Part shown: positions 8,471 through 15,229 of the stretch, piece after piece
Position numbering within the stretch: position 1 is the stretch's first letter
Layout of the letters: every line of letters begins with the position of its first letter
Assembly (NCBI GenBank): GCA_964387935.1
Contig: CAYLZN010000102.1
Location: 1 to 16,233 of the forward strand
DNA length: 16,233 nt
Source of the DNA: CAYLZN01 sp964387935
GTDB lineage: Bacteria > Acidobacteriota > Vicinamibacteria > Vicinamibacterales > JAFNAJ01
Reading direction: 5' to 3'
The notes under the pieces: generated by a model
The model's database searches: none
What the model was told of the DNA's origin: nothing
What the model saw: only the letters and a program-made list of their open reading frames with translations
Position numbers and translations under genes: made by a program

Positions 8471-9295
8471 ATGCCGATTCGCTCGTACAAGCCGACATCG
8501 CCCGGGCGCCGCTTCCAGACGGTGCAGACGTTCGACGAGATCACGTCCCAGGAGCCGTACAAGCCGCTGACCGAGCCGCTCCGCAAGAGCGGCGGGCGCA
8601 ACAGCACGGGGGAACTCACGTCGTGGTGGCGCGGCGGCGGCCACAAGCGCACGTATCGCGTGATCGACTTCAAGCGCGACAAGCGCGACATCCCGGCGAA
8701 GGTGTCGACGATCGAGTACGACCCGAACCGTTCGGCGCGCATCGCGCTCGTCACGTACGCCGACGGCGAGAAGCGCTACATCCTTCACCCCGTGGGCCTG
8801 AAGGTCGGCGACACGATCGTGGCGGGCGACCGGGTCGACATCCTGCCGGGCAACGCGCTCCCGCTGCGCAACATCCCCCTCGGGACGATGGTGCACAACG
8901 TCGAGCTGAAGGAAGGCAAGGGCGGGCAGTTGGCGCGCAGTGCCGGCTCGGCGGTGCAGATCGTCGCGAAGGAAGGCGACTACGTCACGGTGAAGCTGCC
9001 GTCGAGCGAGGTGCGCCTCGTGAACCGGGACTGCCTGGCGACGGTCGGGCAGGTGGGCAACCTCGATCACGAGAACATCTCGGTGGGCAAGGCGGGCCGC
9101 AGCCGCTGGCTGGGGCGCCGTCCCCACGTGCGCGGTGTGGCGATGAACCCGGTGGATCATCCGCTGGGGGGCGGCGAGGGCAAGACGTCGGGGGGACGCC
9201 ATCCGGTGTCGCCCTGGGGCATGCCGACCAAGGGCTACAAGACGCGCAACAACAAGACGACGGACCGGTTCATCGTCCAGCGGAGGAACAAGTAG
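8471..9295 (+). CDS. rplB: 50S ribosomal protein L2
   Basis: L2 is a primary 23S rRNA-binding protein needed for subunit association and peptidyl-transferase activity. The 274-aa product has the usual two RNA-binding domains and the conserved C-terminal segment. Asp229 and His230 correspond to E. coli Asp228 and His229, the functionally important pair. The following motif reads HPLGGGEG, with Leu232 where E. coli has His231, a change also known in other phyla. The tail TDRFIVQRRNK is canonical. GGAGAG at 8461-8466 lies four bases before the ATG, with the recurring context AGAGCC-ATG. Confidence 0.98.
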   Translation: MPIRSYKPTSPGRRFQTVQTFDEITSQEPYKPLTEPLRKSGGRNSTGELTSWWRGGGHKRTYRVIDFKRDKRDIPAKVSTIEYDPNRSARIALVTYADGEKRYILHPVGLKVGDTIVAGDRVDILPGNALPLRNIPLGTMVHNVELKEGKGGQLARSAGSAVQIVAKEGDYVTVKLPSSEVRLVNRDCLATVGQVGNLDHENISVGKAGRSRWLGRRPHVRGVAMNPVDHPLGGGEGKTSGGRHPVSPWGMPTKGYKTRNNKTTDRFIVQRRNK

Positions 9296-9346
9296 CACGC
9301 TGGCCGGTCACCGGGCAGTGACGGCGGAGAGCTTGAGAGACGCGAC

Positions 9347-9646
9347 ATGGGCAGATCACTGAAGAAGGGTCCGTTTGTCGAAGGGGCGTTGCTGGAGAAG
9401 GTCGAGGCCATGAATCGGGCCAACGACAAGAAGGTCATCAAGACCTGGTCCCGGCGCTCCACGGTCGTACCCGAGATGCTCGGCCACACGCTGGCCGTGT
9501 ACAACGGCAAGAAGTTCATCCCCGTGTACATCACGGAGAACATGGTGGGCCACAAGCTGGGTGAGTTCTCGCCCACGCGCCAGTTCAAGGGGCACACCAC
9601 GAAGACCGAGAAGGCGGCGACGGTCGCCGCGAAGCCCGGGAGCTAG
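9347..9646 (+). CDS. rpsS: 30S ribosomal protein S19
   Basis: S19 forms a complex with S13 in the 30S head and contacts A-site tRNA and the intersubunit bridges. The 99-aa product begins MGRSLKKGPF and carries the signature TWSRRSTVVPEMLG (33-46) and GHKLGEFSPTRQFKGH (68-83). It is about seven residues longer than E. coli S19, with an Ala/Lys-rich tail. A 51-nt gap after rplB holds GAGAGA at 9335-9340, six bases from the ATG. rplV starts 2 nt after its stop. Confidence 0.98.
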   Translation: MGRSLKKGPFVEGALLEKVEAMNRANDKKVIKTWSRRSTVVPEMLGHTLAVYNGKKFIPVYITENMVGHKLGEFSPTRQFKGHTTKTEKAATVAAKPGS

Positions 9647-9648
9647 TC

Positions 9649-10044
9649 ATGATTGAAGCGCAGGCAACGGCTCGCTACGTGCGCACGTCCGCGCAGAAGG
9701 CGGGGCTCGTGCTCGATCAGATCCGCGGCAAGAGCGTCGGGCATGCGCTGGCCGCGCTGCAGTTCACGCGCAAGACCGTCGCGCGGGACATCGAGAAGGT
9801 GCTCCGGTCGGCCATCGCGAACGCCCAGCAGAAGGACGGCTTCGGCGGCGACGTGGACCGGCTGTTCGTGGCGGCGTGCTACGCCGGGCAGGGGCCGTCG
9901 GCCAAGCGGGTGCGGCCGGCCCCGATGGGGCGGGCGTTCCGCGTGTTGAAGCGCACGGCGCACCTCACCGTGCACGTGGCCGAGCGGCCGGATGTCAAGC
10001 GGGCGCGGGCGGCCAGACCGGCTGCCGCGGCCAAGACCGAGTAG
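9649..10044 (+). CDS. rplV: 50S ribosomal protein L22
   Basis: L22 contacts all domains of 23S rRNA, and its long hairpin lines the exit tunnel near the macrolide site. The 131-aa product shows the N-terminal ATARYVRTSAQKAGLVLDQ and the hairpin QGPSAKRVRPAPMGRAFRVLKRTAHLTV at about 81-108, without deletions of the kind linked to macrolide resistance. It is longer than E. coli L22 (110 aa) because of an Ala/Arg/Lys-rich C-terminal tail (about 117-131). GGGAG at 9638-9642, at the end of rpsS, is the SD. Confidence 0.96.
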   Translation: MIEAQATARYVRTSAQKAGLVLDQIRGKSVGHALAALQFTRKTVARDIEKVLRSAIANAQQKDGFGGDVDRLFVAACYAGQGPSAKRVRPAPMGRAFRVLKRTAHLTVHVAERPDVKRARAARPAAAAKTE

Positions 10045-10056
10045 GGAAGAGCACTC

Positions 10057-10749
10057 ATGGGCCAGAAAGTCCATCCAATCGGGTTTCGCCTGGGATTCAA
10101 CAAGACTTGGCGCTCGCGGTGGTTCGCCGACAAGGAGTACGCCAAGCTGCTGCACGAGGACCTCACGCTTCGCGACAACCTGAAGCACCGCTTCCAGCAC
10201 GCGGGCGTGTCGAAGATCGAGATCGAGCGTGCGGCCAACAAGCTGAAGATCGACATCCACACCTCGCGGCCGGGGATCATCATCGGACGCAAGGGGACGG
10301 AGGTCGACAAGCTGAAGCAGGAAATCCAGAAGCGCACGAGCCGGGATGTGTTCATCAACATCCAGGAGATCCAGAAGCCGGAGCTCGACGCGCAGCTGAT
10401 CGGCGAGTCGGTCGCCATGCAGCTGGAGAAGCGCGTGGCGTTCCGCCGCGCGATGCGCAAGGCGGTCGAGTCGGCGTTGCGGTTCGGCGCGCGCGGGATC
10501 AAGGTCCGCGTGTCGGGCCGGCTGAACGGCGCCGAGATCGCACGGTCCGAGTGGTACCTGCACGGGCAGCTGCCGCTGCAGACGCTGCGGGCCGACATCG
10601 ACTACGGGTTCGCCGAGGCCAACACGACCTACGGACAGATCGGGGTCAAGGTGTGGCTGTACAAGGGCGAACGGCTCGTCCCGCTTCGCGGGCGTGAAGA
10701 CGAGTACCGCGAGCGGGGACCGCGTCGAGGGGCCGGGCCCCGGTCCTGA
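10057..10749 (+). CDS. rpsC: 30S ribosomal protein S3
   Basis: S3 lies at the mRNA entry channel of the 30S subunit and, with S4 and S5, takes part in mRNA unwinding. The 230-aa product begins MGQKVHPIGFRLG and contains a type II KH domain with the loop GRKG at 77-80 (within RPGIIIGRKG). The C-terminal S3 domain has GIKVRVSGRLNGAEIAR and a basic, disordered tail RGPRRGAGPRS. AGGGAAGAG upstream of the ATG serves as SD. A 63-nt gap follows. Confidence 0.98.
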   Translation: MGQKVHPIGFRLGFNKTWRSRWFADKEYAKLLHEDLTLRDNLKHRFQHAGVSKIEIERAANKLKIDIHTSRPGIIIGRKGTEVDKLKQEIQKRTSRDVFINIQEIQKPELDAQLIGESVAMQLEKRVAFRRAMRKAVESALRFGARGIKVRVSGRLNGAEIARSEWYLHGQLPLQTLRADIDYGFAEANTTYGQIGVKVWLYKGERLVPLRGREDEYRERGPRRGAGPRS

Positions 10750-10812
10750 GCCGTTGCCCGGCAGCGGCCGGGGGTGGCCAGGGACAGGTGATCGAGGGAA
10801 GGGTGTCGACCC

Positions 10813-11238
10813 ATGTTGATGCCGAAGAAGGTCAAGTTCCGGAAGCAGCAGCGTGGCCGCATGGCCGGCAAGGCGTGGCGCGGGTCCGAGGTGTCGTTCG
10901 GCGACTTCGGGCTCAAGGCGCTGGAGCCGTGCTGGCTGACGGACCGGCAGATTGAGGCGGCGCGCGTCGCCATGACCCGCTTCGTGAAGCGCGGCGGGAA
11001 GATCTGGATCCGCATCTTCCCGGACAAGCCCATCACGAAGAAGCCGCAGGAGACGCGCATGGGCAAGGGCAAGGGCGCGCCCGAGCAATGGGTGGCGGTG
11101 GTCCGGCCGGGACGGGTGCTCTTCGAGATGGAGGGCATCACCGAGACGGAGGCACGTCGCGCGATGCAGCTGGCGGCCGCCAAGCTGCCCATCAAGACGC
11201 GGTTCGCCAGCCGGTTCGGCCAGGAGCAGGTGCAATGA
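10813..11238 (+). CDS. rplP: 50S ribosomal protein L16
   Basis: L16 helps build the A-site region and the binding cleft of the central protuberance in the 50S subunit. The 141-aa product begins MLMPKKVKFRKQQRGRM and has the signature KPITKKPQETRMGKGKG at 72-88. Arg82 is the equivalent of E. coli Arg81, the residue hydroxylated in some bacteria. The 63-nt gap after rpsC contains a weak 5-bp hairpin (10757-10761/10768-10772) and a purine-rich SD, GGGAAGGG at 10796-10803. The last codons overlap rpmC as ATGA. Confidence 0.97.
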   Translation: MLMPKKVKFRKQQRGRMAGKAWRGSEVSFGDFGLKALEPCWLTDRQIEAARVAMTRFVKRGGKIWIRIFPDKPITKKPQETRMGKGKGAPEQWVAVVRPGRVLFEMEGITETEARRAMQLAAAKLPIKTRFASRFGQEQVQ

Positions 11239-11426
11239 CCAAGCCGAGCGAGCTCAGGGACCTGACGGCGGACGAACTGCGCCAGCGCGAGCACGAGCTG
11301 GACGACCAGCTGTTCCGGCTGCGGATGCAGAAGGCGATGGGGACGCTCGACGTGCCGACCAAGGTGCGGACGGTGCGGCGGGAGCGGGCCCGCGTGAAGA
11401 CAATCCTCCGCGAGAAGAGCAGGTAG
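11235..11426 (+). CDS. rpmC: 50S ribosomal protein L29
   Basis: L29 sits next to L23 at the exit of the polypeptide tunnel. The 63-aa product is a typical two-helix L29: KPSELRDLTADELRQ, then LFRLRMQKAMGTLD, then VRTVRRERARVKTILREK. The ATG at 11235 overlaps the rplP stop (ATGA), and AGGAG at 11222-11226 lies eight bases upstream inside rplP, so coupling to L16 translation is likely. The same frame is open further upstream, but no conserved residues lie there. Confidence 0.96.
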   Translation: MTKPSELRDLTADELRQREHELDDQLFRLRMQKAMGTLDVPTKVRTVRRERARVKTILREKSR

Positions 11427-11429
11427 GCG

Positions 11430-11684
11430 ATGGCAGGCACGGCAGAAATCATCGGGCGGGTGGTCAGCGACAAGATGCAGCACAGCGTCGTCGTGGCCGT
11501 CGAGCGGCAGGTGCGTCACGGGCTGTACGGCAAGACCCAGCGGCTGACGTCGAGGTTCATGGCGCACAACGAGGGCAACGCGGCCAGGCTGGGCGACCGC
11601 GTGGCGCTGGCCGAGTCCCGGCCGCTGAGCCGCCGGAAGCGCTGGGTCGTCACCCGGATCGTCGAGAAGGCGTCGGAGATCTAG
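11430..11684 (+). CDS. rpsQ: 30S ribosomal protein S17
   Basis: S17 is an OB-fold primary assembly protein of the 30S body. The 84-aa product shows the family core GRVVSDKMQHSVVVAVERQ, HGLYGKTQRLTSRFMAHNE and the end block ESRPLSRRKRWVVTRIVEK. Length equals that of E. coli S17. It begins 3 nt after rpmC and is the last gene of the S10 block. A 56-nt gap to rplN follows, in which I see no promoter-like hexamers, unlike the E. coli spc promoter region. Confidence 0.97.
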   Translation: MAGTAEIIGRVVSDKMQHSVVVAVERQVRHGLYGKTQRLTSRFMAHNEGNAARLGDRVALAESRPLSRRKRWVVTRIVEKASEI

Positions 11685-11740
11685 GAGCAGCGCGTCCCAC
11701 GGGGCCCTCGGGCCGGGGCGCGGAGTGAGAGGGAAGAGCC

Positions 11741-12109
11741 ATGATCCAGATGCGATCGATCCTCGACGTGGCCGACAACTCGGGCGCGCGGAAGATCGCC
11801 GTTATCAACCCGATCGGCGGATCCACCGGGCGCTACGCGCGGCTGGGCGACATCATCACCGCTTCCGTGAAGGAGGCCTCGCCCGAGTCGAGCATCAAGA
11901 AGGGCCAGGTCGTGAAGGCCGTGGTCGTCCGCGTCCGCAAGGAGCAGCGCCGGAAGGACGGCAGCTACATCCGCTTCGACCGGAACGCCGCGGTCCTCAT
12001 CAACGACCAGCGCGAGCCGATCGGGACCCGCGTGTTCGGGCCCGTGGCCCGCGAGCTGCGCGAGCGGCGGTTCATGAAGATCATCTCGTTGGCGCCGGAG
12101 GTCCTGTAG
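11741..12109 (+). CDS. rplN: 50S ribosomal protein L14
   Basis: L14 lies at the subunit interface and forms bridges to 16S rRNA; the silencing factor RsfS binds it in many bacteria. The 122-aa product has the standard length and the blocks MIQMRSILDVADNSGA, KGQVVKAVVVRV and GTRVFGPVARELRERRFMKI. The gap before it (11685-11740) holds a small GGCC-ctcg-GGCC hairpin (11703-11714) and the purine-rich SD GAGAGGGAAG, with AGAGCC immediately before the ATG. First gene of the spc block. Confidence 0.98.
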   Translation: MIQMRSILDVADNSGARKIAVINPIGGSTGRYARLGDIITASVKEASPESSIKKGQVVKAVVVRVRKEQRRKDGSYIRFDRNAAVLINDQREPIGTRVFGPVARELRERRFMKIISLAPEVL

Positions 12110-12113
12110 GAAC

Positions 12114-12443
12114 ATGGCCACTGCAATTGCGATCCGCCGCAACGACAGCGTGGTCGTCATCGCCGGGCGCGACCGCGGCAAACGCGGCCGCGTGCTTCGT
12201 GTCATCCCCGGCCGCGACCGCCTGATCGTCGAAGGCGTGAACATGATCAAGCGGCACACCCGCGCGAACCCGCAGCGCAACGTCAAGGGCGGGATCGTCG
12301 AGCGGGAGGGTTCGATCCACACGAGCAACGTGCAGCTGGTCTGCCCGGAATGCGGCAAGCAGACGCGCGTCGGCCGGCGCCTGCTCGGCGACGGGCGCAA
12401 GGTGCGCGTCTGTCGCAAGTGCGAGGGAGTAGTCGACAAATGA
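12114..12443 (+). CDS. rplX: 50S ribosomal protein L24, four-cysteine form
   Basis: L24 starts 50S assembly by binding 23S rRNA domain I and lies near the tunnel exit. The 109-aa product has a KOW motif in VVVIAGRDRGKRGRVLRVIP (13-32) and the block NMIKRHTRANPQ. The C-terminal part carries CPEC (77-80) and CRKC (100-103), a probable zinc ribbon seen in many bacteria but not in E. coli. It starts 4 nt after rplN, with GGAGGT at 12097-12102 upstream, and overlaps rplE as ATGA at 12440-12443. Confidence 0.97.
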   Translation: MATAIAIRRNDSVVVIAGRDRGKRGRVLRVIPGRDRLIVEGVNMIKRHTRANPQRNVKGGIVEREGSIHTSNVQLVCPECGKQTRVGRRLLGDGRKVRVCRKCEGVVDK

Positions 12444-12982
12444 GCCGCCTGAAGGAGCGTTACAAGAGCGAGGTCGTGCCGGCGCTCCGCAAGGAGTTCG
12501 GCTACGCGAACGTCATGGCCGTGCCGAGGATCACGAAAGTCGTGGTCAACATGGGGCTCGGCGAGGCGACGCAGAACGCCAAGATCGTCGATACGGCTGC
12601 CGACGATCTCAGCCGCATCGCGGGTCAGAAGGCGGCGGTCACCAAGGCCAGGAAGTCGATTGCCGCCTTCAAGGTGCGCACGGGCATGTCCATCGGCGCG
12701 ATGGTGACGCTGCGCGGCGAGCGGATGTACGAGTTCCTCGACCGCCTGATCTCGATCGCCCTGCCCCGGGTGCGCGACTTCAAGGGCGTGTCGCCGAAGG
12801 GATTCGACGGCCGGGGCAACTACACCCTCGGCCTGCGGGACCAGTTGATCTTCCCGGAGATCGACTACTTGAAGGTCGAGAAGGCCCGGGGCATGAACAT
12901 CTCCGTGGTGACCACGGCCAGGACCGATGAAGAGGCCCGCAAGCTGCTGCAGCTGATGGGCGTTCCTTTCAGGGCGAACTGA
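12440..12982 (+). CDS. rplE: 50S ribosomal protein L5
   Basis: L5 binds 5S rRNA in the central protuberance and contacts P-site tRNA and S13. The 180-aa product begins MSRLKERYKSEVVPALRKEF and has KVVVNMGLGEATQNAK and the P-site loop region RVRDFKGVSPKGFDGRGNYT. Length matches E. coli (179). The ATG at 12440 overlaps the rplX stop; GAGGGAG at 12423-12429 lies ten bases upstream. An in-frame start 30 codons upstream is discarded because the added residues are non-conserved and lie inside rplX. In E. coli S8 represses translation at this rplX-rplE joint; here the intercistronic space is absent. Confidence 0.98.
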   Translation: MSRLKERYKSEVVPALRKEFGYANVMAVPRITKVVVNMGLGEATQNAKIVDTAADDLSRIAGQKAAVTKARKSIAAFKVRTGMSIGAMVTLRGERMYEFLDRLISIALPRVRDFKGVSPKGFDGRGNYTLGLRDQLIFPEIDYLKVEKARGMNISVVTTARTDEEARKLLQLMGVPFRAN

Positions 12983-12984
12983 GT

Positions 12985-13170
12985 ATGGCGACGACGGCGA
13001 AGGTAGCGCGCGAGACGAAGAGCCTCAAGTACGCGGCACGGCATCGCCACCGCTGCAAGCGGTGCGGACGGCCGAGGGCCTATCTGCGCAAGTTTGCGCT
13101 GTGCCGCCTCTGCTTCCGTGAACTGGCGCTCCAGGGCGACATCGCCGGGGTGGTCAAGAGCAGTTGGTGA
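12985..13170 (+). CDS. rpsN: 30S ribosomal protein S14, zinc-binding form
   Basis: S14 lies in the 30S head and is among the last proteins to assemble. The 61-aa product is the short C+ form: CKRC at 24-27 and CRLC at 40-43 supply four zinc ligands around the core GRPRAYLRKFAL. The long zinc-free E. coli form has about 100 aa. It starts 2 nt after the rplE stop. Other bacteria often keep a zinc-free paralog elsewhere for zinc starvation, but nothing of that kind is in this window. A 92-nt gap to rpsH follows. Confidence 0.98.
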   Translation: MATTAKVARETKSLKYAARHRHRCKRCGRPRAYLRKFALCRLCFRELALQGDIAGVVKSSW

Positions 13171-13185
13171 TCGGCCGCGCCGGCG

Positions 13186-13200
13186 GGGGCTCGAGGCCCC
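13186..13200 (+). other. Small GC hairpin between rpsN and rpsH
   Basis: GGGGC (13186-13190) pairs with GCCCC (13196-13200) around a 5-nt loop. There is no T-tract, so it is not a Rho-independent terminator. It might slow 3' exonucleases or partly uncouple rpsH from rpsN. Chance occurrence in GC-rich DNA is quite possible. Confidence 0.3.
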
Positions 13201-13232
13201 GGCCCGCAGGCCGTCCGCCCGGTGCGTGCAGG

Positions 13233-13260
13233 GTTGAACGTTGAACGCTGAGAGCTGAGG
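13233..13260 (+). repeat. Four tandem heptamers before rpsH
   Basis: The sequence is GTTGAAC, GTTGAAC, GCTGAGA, GCTGAGG, with no spacers. It is an exact 7-bp period over 28 bp with two related versions. The last unit provides the purine-rich SD (GAGG, two bases before the ATG pair TT) for rpsH at 13263. The 10-mer GAGAGCTGAG (13250-13259) recurs before rplR. Confidence 0.75.
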
Positions 13261-13262
13261 TT

Positions 13263-13670
13263 ATGACCGACCCGATTGCAGACATGCTGGCTCGGATCCG
13301 GAACGCGACGTTGGCGCGCCACACGCGCGTCGACGTGCCGGCGTCGACCCTGAAGCTGGAGATCGCGAAGATCCTCGAGTCCGAGGGCTACATTCAGGGC
13401 TTCAAGGTGGTCGAGACGCAGACGCCCCGCGGCCTGCCCACGCGCGTGCTGCGGCTGCTGCTGAAGTACGGCCCACGGGGCGAGCGCGTCATCACCGGGA
13501 TCGAGCGCGTGAGCCGGCCCGGGCGACGCGTGTATTTCGGTCGCACCGACGTGCCGCCGGTCCTGGGCGGCCTGGGCGTGAACATCCTCACCACGTCCCG
13601 GGGCGTGATGACGGGCCGCGATGCCGTCAAGGCGGGCATCGGCGGCGAGGTGCTGTGCAACGTGTGGTAG
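13263..13670 (+). CDS. rpsH: 30S ribosomal protein S8
   Basis: S8 is a primary binder of the 16S rRNA central domain and, in E. coli, the repressor of the spc operon. The 135-aa product shows MTDPIADMLARIRNA, LKLEIAKILESEGYI and the C-terminal block LTTSRGVMTGRDAVKAGIGGEVLCNVW. E. coli S8 has 130 aa. The ATG lies directly after the heptamer repeat, whose last unit supplies the SD. A 69-nt gap to rplF contains inverted repeats (13687-13692/13717-13722 and the palindrome 13711-13720) of unknown meaning. Confidence 0.98.
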   Translation: MTDPIADMLARIRNATLARHTRVDVPASTLKLEIAKILESEGYIQGFKVVETQTPRGLPTRVLRLLLKYGPRGERVITGIERVSRPGRRVYFGRTDVPPVLGGLGVNILTTSRGVMTGRDAVKAGIGGEVLCNVW

Positions 13671-13739
13671 GTGTGCCTCCGGCGCGCGGCCCGGCGACGG
13701 GTCGCGACGCGCCCATGGGCCGTTGACGGGATATCGACC

Positions 13740-14282
13740 ATGTCACGTATCGGGAAGAAACCCATTGCCATCCCCGCCGGCGTCAAGGTGTCGGTCGCGG
13801 GCGACGCCGTGGAGATCCAGGGGCCGAAGGGCAGGCTGCGCCAGTCGCTGCCGCCCGGCGTGCTCTTCGAGATGGCGGACGGCGCGCTCCACGCGAAGGT
13901 CAAGGACGCGAACGACCCCACGCTGGGCAAGTTCCACGGCCTGGCCCGGAGTCTCGTCGCCAACGCCGTGACGGGTGTGACCTCCGGCTTCAAGAAGGAG
14001 CTCGACATCGTCGGCGTCGGGTACCGGGCCGAGGTGAAGGGGCGCCAGGTGCATTTCGCCCTGGGCTATTCGCACCCGGTCGTGCTGGACGTGCCCGAGG
14101 GGATCGACATCGCCGTGGAGAAGGCCACGCACGTCACCGTGACGGGCATCGACCGCCAGAAGGTCGGACAGGTCGCGGCCGACATCCGGGCCATGCGGAA
14201 GCCGGACCCGTACAAGCAGAAGGGCGTGCGGTACACGGGCGAGGTGCTGAAGAAGAAGGCCGGCAAGACCGGGGCGAAGTAG
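13740..14282 (+). CDS. rplF: 50S ribosomal protein L6
   Basis: L6 lies near the factor-binding site of the 50S subunit, next to the sarcin-ricin loop. The 180-aa product begins MSRIGKKPIAIPAGVKV and carries the signature PDPYKQKGVRYTGE near the C-terminus. The start is the ATG at 13740, with GGGA at 13728-13731 eight bases upstream. The frame is open 23 codons further to 13671, but those residues are non-conserved and do not belong to L6. E. coli L6 has 177 aa, so length is normal. Confidence 0.98.
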   Translation: MSRIGKKPIAIPAGVKVSVAGDAVEIQGPKGRLRQSLPPGVLFEMADGALHAKVKDANDPTLGKFHGLARSLVANAVTGVTSGFKKELDIVGVGYRAEVKGRQVHFALGYSHPVVLDVPEGIDIAVEKATHVTVTGIDRQKVGQVAADIRAMRKPDPYKQKGVRYTGEVLKKKAGKTGAK

Positions 14283-14285
14283 GCC

Positions 14286-14297
14286 GAGAGCTGAGAG
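14286..14297 (+). repeat. Heptamer-type repeat before rplR
   Basis: GAGAGCT followed by GAGAGC(C) fills the 17-nt gap between rplF and the rplR ATG at 14300. Ten bases (14286-14295, GAGAGCTGAG) are identical to 13250-13259 before rpsH, and the distance to the start codon is nearly the same (4 and 3 nt). It also serves as the SD. Confidence 0.55.
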
Positions 14298-14299
14298 CC

Positions 14300-14674
14300 A
14301 TGAAGATCAAGACCAAGCGGGACCGCCGCGAGCGTATTCACCTGCGCCTGCGGAAGCGAGTGCGGGGCACGGCCGAACGCCCGCGACTCAGTGTGTTTCG
14401 AAGCGAGGCGCACGTCTACGTGCAGGCTATCGACGACATGGCGGGGGCCACGCTGGTGGCCGCCTCCAGCGTGGAGCCGGCCGTGCGCGAGAAGTTCGGC
14501 GAGCAAGCGCGCGGCAACAACAGGGCCGGCGCGTCCGTCGTGGGCAAGGTCGTGGCCGAGCGGTTGCTCGAGAAGGGCATCACGCGCGTGGTCTTCGACC
14601 GCGGGGGCTTCCTGTATCACGGCCGCGTGCGCGCGGTCGCCGAGGCGGCCCGGGAGGGCGGCCTCGAGTTCTGA
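14300..14674 (+). CDS. rplR: 50S ribosomal protein L18
   Basis: L18 binds 5S rRNA with L5 and anchors it in the central protuberance. The 124-aa product begins MKIKTKRDRRERIHLRLRKRVRGT and shows the blocks RPRLSVFRSEAHVYVQAIDD and the C-terminal VVFDRGGFLYHGRVRAVAEAAREGGLEF. It is slightly longer than E. coli L18 (117 aa). The start has the same AGAGCC-ATG context as rplB and rplN. rpsE begins 17 nt after the stop. Confidence 0.98.
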   Translation: MKIKTKRDRRERIHLRLRKRVRGTAERPRLSVFRSEAHVYVQAIDDMAGATLVAASSVEPAVREKFGEQARGNNRAGASVVGKVVAERLLEKGITRVVFDRGGFLYHGRVRAVAEAAREGGLEF

Positions 14675-14691
14675 GGCGCAGGCACAGGGTC

Positions 14692-15215
14692 ATGTACGAC
14701 ATCCGCGAAAAGATCGATCCGTCGCAGCTCGAGCTGAAGGACACCGTGGTGTCGATCCACCGGGTCACGAGNNNNNNNNNNTGAAGGGGGGCAAGAACCT
14801 CAGCTTCAGCGCGCTCGTGATCGTCGGGGACGGCCACGGGCACGTCGGCTACGGGGTCGGCAAGGCGAAGGAAGTGCCCTCGGCCATCAAGAAGGGCATC
14901 GAGGCCGCCAAGAAGGCCCTGATCCGCGTGCCCCTGCAGGGCTCGAGCATCCCGCATCCGATCGTCGGGCGCTTCGGCGCGGGCAGCGTGCTGCTGAAAC
15001 CCGCCCCTGACGGCACCGGCATCATCGCCGGGGGCGCCGTGCGCGCCGTCGTCGAGTCGGCAGGCATCACGAACATCCTGACGAAGTCGCTCGGCTCGGA
15101 CAACCCGCACAACGTCGTGCGCGCGACCTTCGAGGGGCTGACGCAACTGAAGGACCCCGTGATGGTGGCGCGGCTCCGGGGCAAGGAACTCGAGAGCCTC
15201 GCGGCCAACGGGTGA
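14692..15215 (+). CDS. rpsE: 30S ribosomal protein S5, interrupted by a sequence gap
   Basis: S5 helps tRNA selection and mRNA unwinding at the 30S entry channel and contacts the spectinomycin site. The N-terminal part, MYDIREKIDPSQLELKDTVV to RVT, is read from the ATG at 14692. The remaining part, from KGGKNLSFSALVIVGDGHGHVGYG to the TGA at 15213-15215, is read in a different frame after ten N. The conserved sequence RVT(K/R)VVKGGK indicates that about five bases are missing, not ten. With five, the gene would be 519 bp (172 aa), a normal S5 length, and the frame would be restored. This is a draft-assembly artefact, not a frameshifted gene. The dsRNA-binding-like N-domain and the C-domain (DNPHNVVRATFEGL) are otherwise intact. 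Confidence 0.95.
14772..14781. other. Assembly gap of ten N
   Basis: A run of exactly ten unknown bases lies inside rpsE. Ten is a common placeholder for scaffold joins. The gene order and the S5 sequence on either side fit one gene, so the join itself appears correct, while the length is wrong by homology. Confidence 0.97.
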
Positions 15216-15229
15216 GAGGGGACGACGTC

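Noticed and set aside
10757..10772. Hairpin between rpsC and rplP as a terminator
   Set aside because: The stem is only 5 bp and no T-tract follows; the operon clearly continues.
9643..11235. A 530-codon minus-strand frame antisense to rplV-rpsC-rplP
   Set aside because: The three genes share one forward frame, so the antisense frame stays open by bias. The same explanation covers the 487-codon minus frame at 7835-9298.
14391..15215. A 274-codon frame through rplR, the N run and rpsE
   Set aside because: It joins the wrong frame of rplR to the real S5 C-terminal part only because ten N are treated as codons; it is not a fusion protein.
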